From the NCBI GenBank assembly GCA_024276675.1, contig JAJRWT010000081.1:82904-146903 (forward strand): DNA of 64,000 nt, read 5' to 3'. The notes below the pieces were generated by a model that saw only the letters and a list, made by a program, of their open reading frames with translations, was not told where the DNA came from and did not search any database. This stretch comes from Myxococcota bacterium (GTDB taxonomy: Bacteria; Myxococcota_A; UBA796; JAFGLY01). Each line of letters starts with the position of its first letter. Position 1 is the stretch's first letter. Below, in pieces: positions 62,601-64,000 of the stretch. The position numbers and the translations under genes were made by a program.

Positions 62601-64000
62601 CGGACTCTGCCAGTATGACTCGAAAGCGCCCCAGATCCGCTTCCAGAGCTTCCCACTGCTGGGGAGTGCTGGCCGAGGACATGGCACGCTTGGTTGCCAG
62701 AACCGCGAGATCGGGACGCCCTGCTTCGTAGGCCGCCCAGGTGTAGAGGTCCAGCCAGGTCCGGCGTGACGGTTCAGCCTGCAGCAAGGGTTCCAGGGTC
62801 CTGATGGCTTCACGGGATCGATTCGACCTTACCAGGAGCTGTGCCCAGATCTGCATGACGAGGGGGTGATTGCCGGAGTATTCCAGGATCCTGCGAACCT
62901 GCGGTTCAATTTCGGAAACAGGCAAGGAAATGTCCAGTGCGGCCAGATCTTGAAGGGCTCGCACCATCTGGAGGAGCTGGGGGTCTCCCCTGGACTCCAC
63001 ACGCGCCTCGTTCATTCGCCCCTGCCCCAGGAGCGAGCGCACCAGCGCTTCACGATACTCGGTATTGGAAGGGTCCAGTGAAACGGCCTTCCTCCAGGCC
63101 CCGAGAGTGCCGTCCAGATCGTTTTTCTTCTGCTTGATCCTGGCCAGTGTTGCCCAATCCCTGGCAAGCTCCCCGGGATAACGGGACCAAGTCTCCTTCC
63201 TGGACAGGCTCCGCTCCAGGGCTGCCTCGGCGGAATCGTGCCAGCCAAGCCTGGTAAGCGATTGTGCGCATGAAGCCAGGGTATCCGAGGTCCGGCATTC
63301 TTCATCCAGCAGGTCCGGCGCCACCCTGGCGGCCTGCTCTCCCCTGCCCTGCATGAGCATCGCCACCACGCGATATCGCCTGACACGACCGTCGCCTTCC
63401 TGCACGTCCAGGACCTGCAGGGCCAGATCGGCGCGCCCCTTGCGCATGTAGCCTTCAGCCATGGCCAGCCTGACGTTCAAGTCGTCCGGGTGGGTTCCCA
63501 ACATTCCCTGCAGGATTATCAGGGCCCGCGTGAGGGTCTCGGGCCGCTGGACGTCCGCCCAGGTGGACATCACGCGGAGCTGGTATCGTCGCGATCCGGA
63601 ACTGAACTCTATTGCCGTCCGGTAGGCCTTTGACCAGGCTGCCCTGGGTGGCCTGGAGAGCAGCAGGTCCCCGAGGCTTTCGGCGGCCACCGCTCGTAAT
63701 TCCGGCGTGCCAGTCGCGGAGAGCAACACGGCAACGGCCTCATCCGCCCCCAGATCCGCGCTTTTCAGATCGTCTGCCAGGTCCAGCAGTCCCCAGGGAT
63801 CAGGACTCGTTTCTGCCGGCTTGGCGCTTTCTTCGTGGGAGGTGGTCCAGGGGCCGGATGAGGCGGGCTGGGCCGGCTCGACCGGCGGGGGGACCGGCTC
63901 CGGCGAGGCGCCCCAGGGGGACTCGGGGGCGGGCTGGGCCGGCTCGACCGGCGGGGGGACCGGCTCCGGCGCAGCGCCCCAGGTGGACTCGGGGGCGGGC
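59677..64000 (-). CDS. BcsC-like TPR/outer-membrane beta-barrel protein, 5' end outside the window
   Basis: The frame is open from the window edge (1440 residues seen); GTG 63729 is only an internal codon. The visible N-terminal end is a P/E/A-rich stretch of 22-residue repeats, then some 25 or more TPR-like helix pairs up to about residue 1030, and a C-terminal domain of about 330 residues matching the BcsC beta-barrel: SRAPVTDSLASWAG corresponds to 'RRPVTDS', and GQGGVFSPEGYYSV to 'GQGGYFSPQ'. BcsC exports cellulose across the outer membrane. No bcsA or bcsB is in view, so the polysaccharide is not known. The OmpA gene overlaps its stop. Confidence 0.88.
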   Translation of the reverse strand, partial: PAPESTWGAAPEPVPPPVEPAQPAPESPWGASPEPVPPPVEPAQPASSGPWTTSHEESAKPAETSPDPWGLLDLADDLKSADLGADEAVAVLLSATGTPELRAVAAESLGDLLLSRPPRAAWSKAYRTAIEFSSGSRRYQLRVMSTWADVQRPETLTRALIILQGMLGTHPDDLNVRLAMAEGYMRKGRADLALQVLDVQEGDGRVRRYRVVAMLMQGRGEQAARVAPDLLDEECRTSDTLASCAQSLTRLGWHDSAEAALERSLSRKETWSRYPGELARDWATLARIKQKKNDLDGTLGAWRKAVSLDPSNTEYREALVRSLLGQGRMNEARVESRGDPQLLQMVRALQDLAALDISLPVSEIEPQVRRILEYSGNHPLVMQIWAQLLVRSNRSREAIRTLEPLLQAEPSRRTWLDLYTWAAYEAGRPDLAVLATKRAMSSASTPQQWEALEADLGRFRVILAESDKKAGRVQDALQGYRVALALEPDSVSTLVGLGGGLWESRHGEQALLAYRKAYEKAPGNRRALFALVSLLSDMHREDEALKLLQDCSYDDLKVRYLREEMQVLVMGEKAREAVKHGRLEEARRQYYQLLDLHPDQPGLFHALADTLLAQGKAEEAAQMYQRAYELDSGNMWLLLGGVHAEVAMGNLDIAEKILSAVPEPRDDGLRRELKKARVSLTRAQAARDLAKGESWAAFGRYSRLLEESPDPEVLCGLAGLYMTRWQYGAAQAFYEEAMEMDPGNQVALRGLVDVAILRGSLVQAQILAGRLCKWYPNSDNLKLANRVEQLRAVRDAASVMVNDQDGAERLLRELLAEQPEDPDLLVSWAEMQQARGNTNLAWEEIKGILEKHPTHSRALSALQSIGVQLGRVDEVIALYRHALDAGAEPWLNEELVYLELALDIRGITRLRNKGRIHEASIRLQELENSQGGNHARSWVQMGWAWMALGNPKRAVQDFETASSLDPASQGAVLGLANALKAQLDLESAQRVLGEHWRRWGNLEVGQALVELQVYRSRFAQARTTMAELTSTPYDGLVFATDPPEGPLPVLPLPSGRSLGPEERGQDSPSRVRFLTLNIPELDENLARHALVSGAGGLGFVYRPGTLGEQLFRSSYLPMGVDMAWPGASRIQLEVIPVSVFNGESMESGAATSLGIVSPQEGTFSGEARLGSAPVGFSGGTYLTWYGTLSARLGGTLEAELETSRAPVTDSLASWAGDESAGEPFGRVADTWLGGRLGAFWASSRELGLLGRVGQSNGLSMDPVAWEQLLAWGRFSIHREAGYGVWAGLDAMLLEHDRQADGFQAGQGGVFSPEGYYSVTARLKGIVAPPGSRLSMGLEVASNLQDVQGSSVLYMQPGTFVGYELQGGLLADLGRSFFLGAQAIHRGAWKIWGQTVVMVEVHYGLPGTGTFMPSPTFSSLVHGPPMSDAQQFRSQLAEWLP
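63865..64000. repeat. 66-bp tandem repeat coding a Pro-rich 22-residue unit
   Basis: Two near-identical units start at 63865 and 63931 and the array continues to the window edge. On the minus strand each encodes PAPES(T/P)WGA(A/S)PEPVPPPVEPAQ. A 66-bp period keeps the frame. It is probably a disordered spacer in the BcsC-like protein and likely varies in copy number. Confidence 0.85.

Noticed and set aside
61249..62769. 506-codon plus-strand frame
   Set aside because: Antisense to the TPR region of the BcsC-like protein; no ribosome site and no recognisable domain.
63729..63731. GTG as the start of the BcsC-like protein
   Set aside because: The same frame is open for 90 more codons to the window edge with Pro-rich repeats and no stop, and the GTG has no ribosome site.

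Overview
The window looks like a piece of chromosome from a GC-rich Gram-negative bacterium of the Myxococcota / former Deltaproteobacteria type. Support comes from several acidic secreted proteins built of MopE-like 'WYDGxDxDC' metal-binding repeats, a protein ending in a MYXO-CTERM-like tail, an OmpA protein with thrombospondin type 3 repeats, many lipoproteins rich in D/T/S after the lipobox, five FHA domains in four proteins, a eukaryotic-type Ser/Thr kinase with a PP2C phosphatase, and a Tad-type secretion protein. Genes are densely packed on both strands, with 4-26 nt overlaps inside operons. I see no tRNA, rRNA, insertion sequence, prophage or CRISPR array.

Layout. 0.1-5.2 kb: a uridine kinase, two proteins of unknown role and a large MopE-repeat lipoprotein. 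5.5-9.0 kb: a three-gene Gld-type ABC transporter operon (ATPase, permease, GldG-like auxiliary protein). 9.1-14.4 kb: a cysteine desulfurase, OsmC, an interrupted membrane sulfatase, SCP2, DUF167 and DivIVA proteins. 14.6-21.3 kb (minus strand): a sigma-region-4-like / zinc-finger membrane protein, a 56-residue gene, comF, rlmH, rsfS, a lipoprotein, obg, rpmA and rplU, so the ribosome-biogenesis cluster reads rplU-rpmA-obg-lipoprotein-rsfS-rlmH-comF. 21.5-25.8 kb: a tandem AAA ATPase divergent from an RmlD-like reductase and a UbiB-family kinase. 25.8-34.0 kb (minus): tadC, a DUF192 gene, three FHA membrane proteins in a row and an interrupted HEAT-repeat protein, apparently one operon. 34.1-38.0 kb: ribF, serA and serC. 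38.5-44.8 kb: a Ser/Thr kinase convergent with a PP2C phosphatase that follows a 1036-residue FHA protein, probably one phospho-signalling module. 45.3-49.0 kb: DUF1015, inorganic pyrophosphatase, a lipoprotein and an endonuclease/exonuclease/phosphatase-fold membrane protein. 49.3-64 kb: two more MopE-repeat proteins, a MYXO-CTERM protein behind an interrupted 6-phosphogluconate dehydrogenase, a CotH kinase lipoprotein, and an OmpA protein overlapping a very large BcsC-like TPR/beta-barrel protein that runs off the window.

The observation I would check first is that three unrelated genes (sulfatase, HEAT-repeat protein, gnd) are each interrupted by exactly one in-frame TAA, with the reading frame continuing unchanged on the other side. 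In the two where family alignment is possible from memory, TAA sits where Lys, Glu or Gln is expected. TAA ends only two of the other roughly 45 genes, while TGA and TAG never interrupt one. A fourth TAA lies just upstream of rsfS, a gene that has no ATG, GTG or TTG where its family start should be and seems to start at ATC behind a perfect Shine-Dalgarno. Sequencing error, recent pseudogenes, termination-reinitiation and UAA recoding all remain possible.
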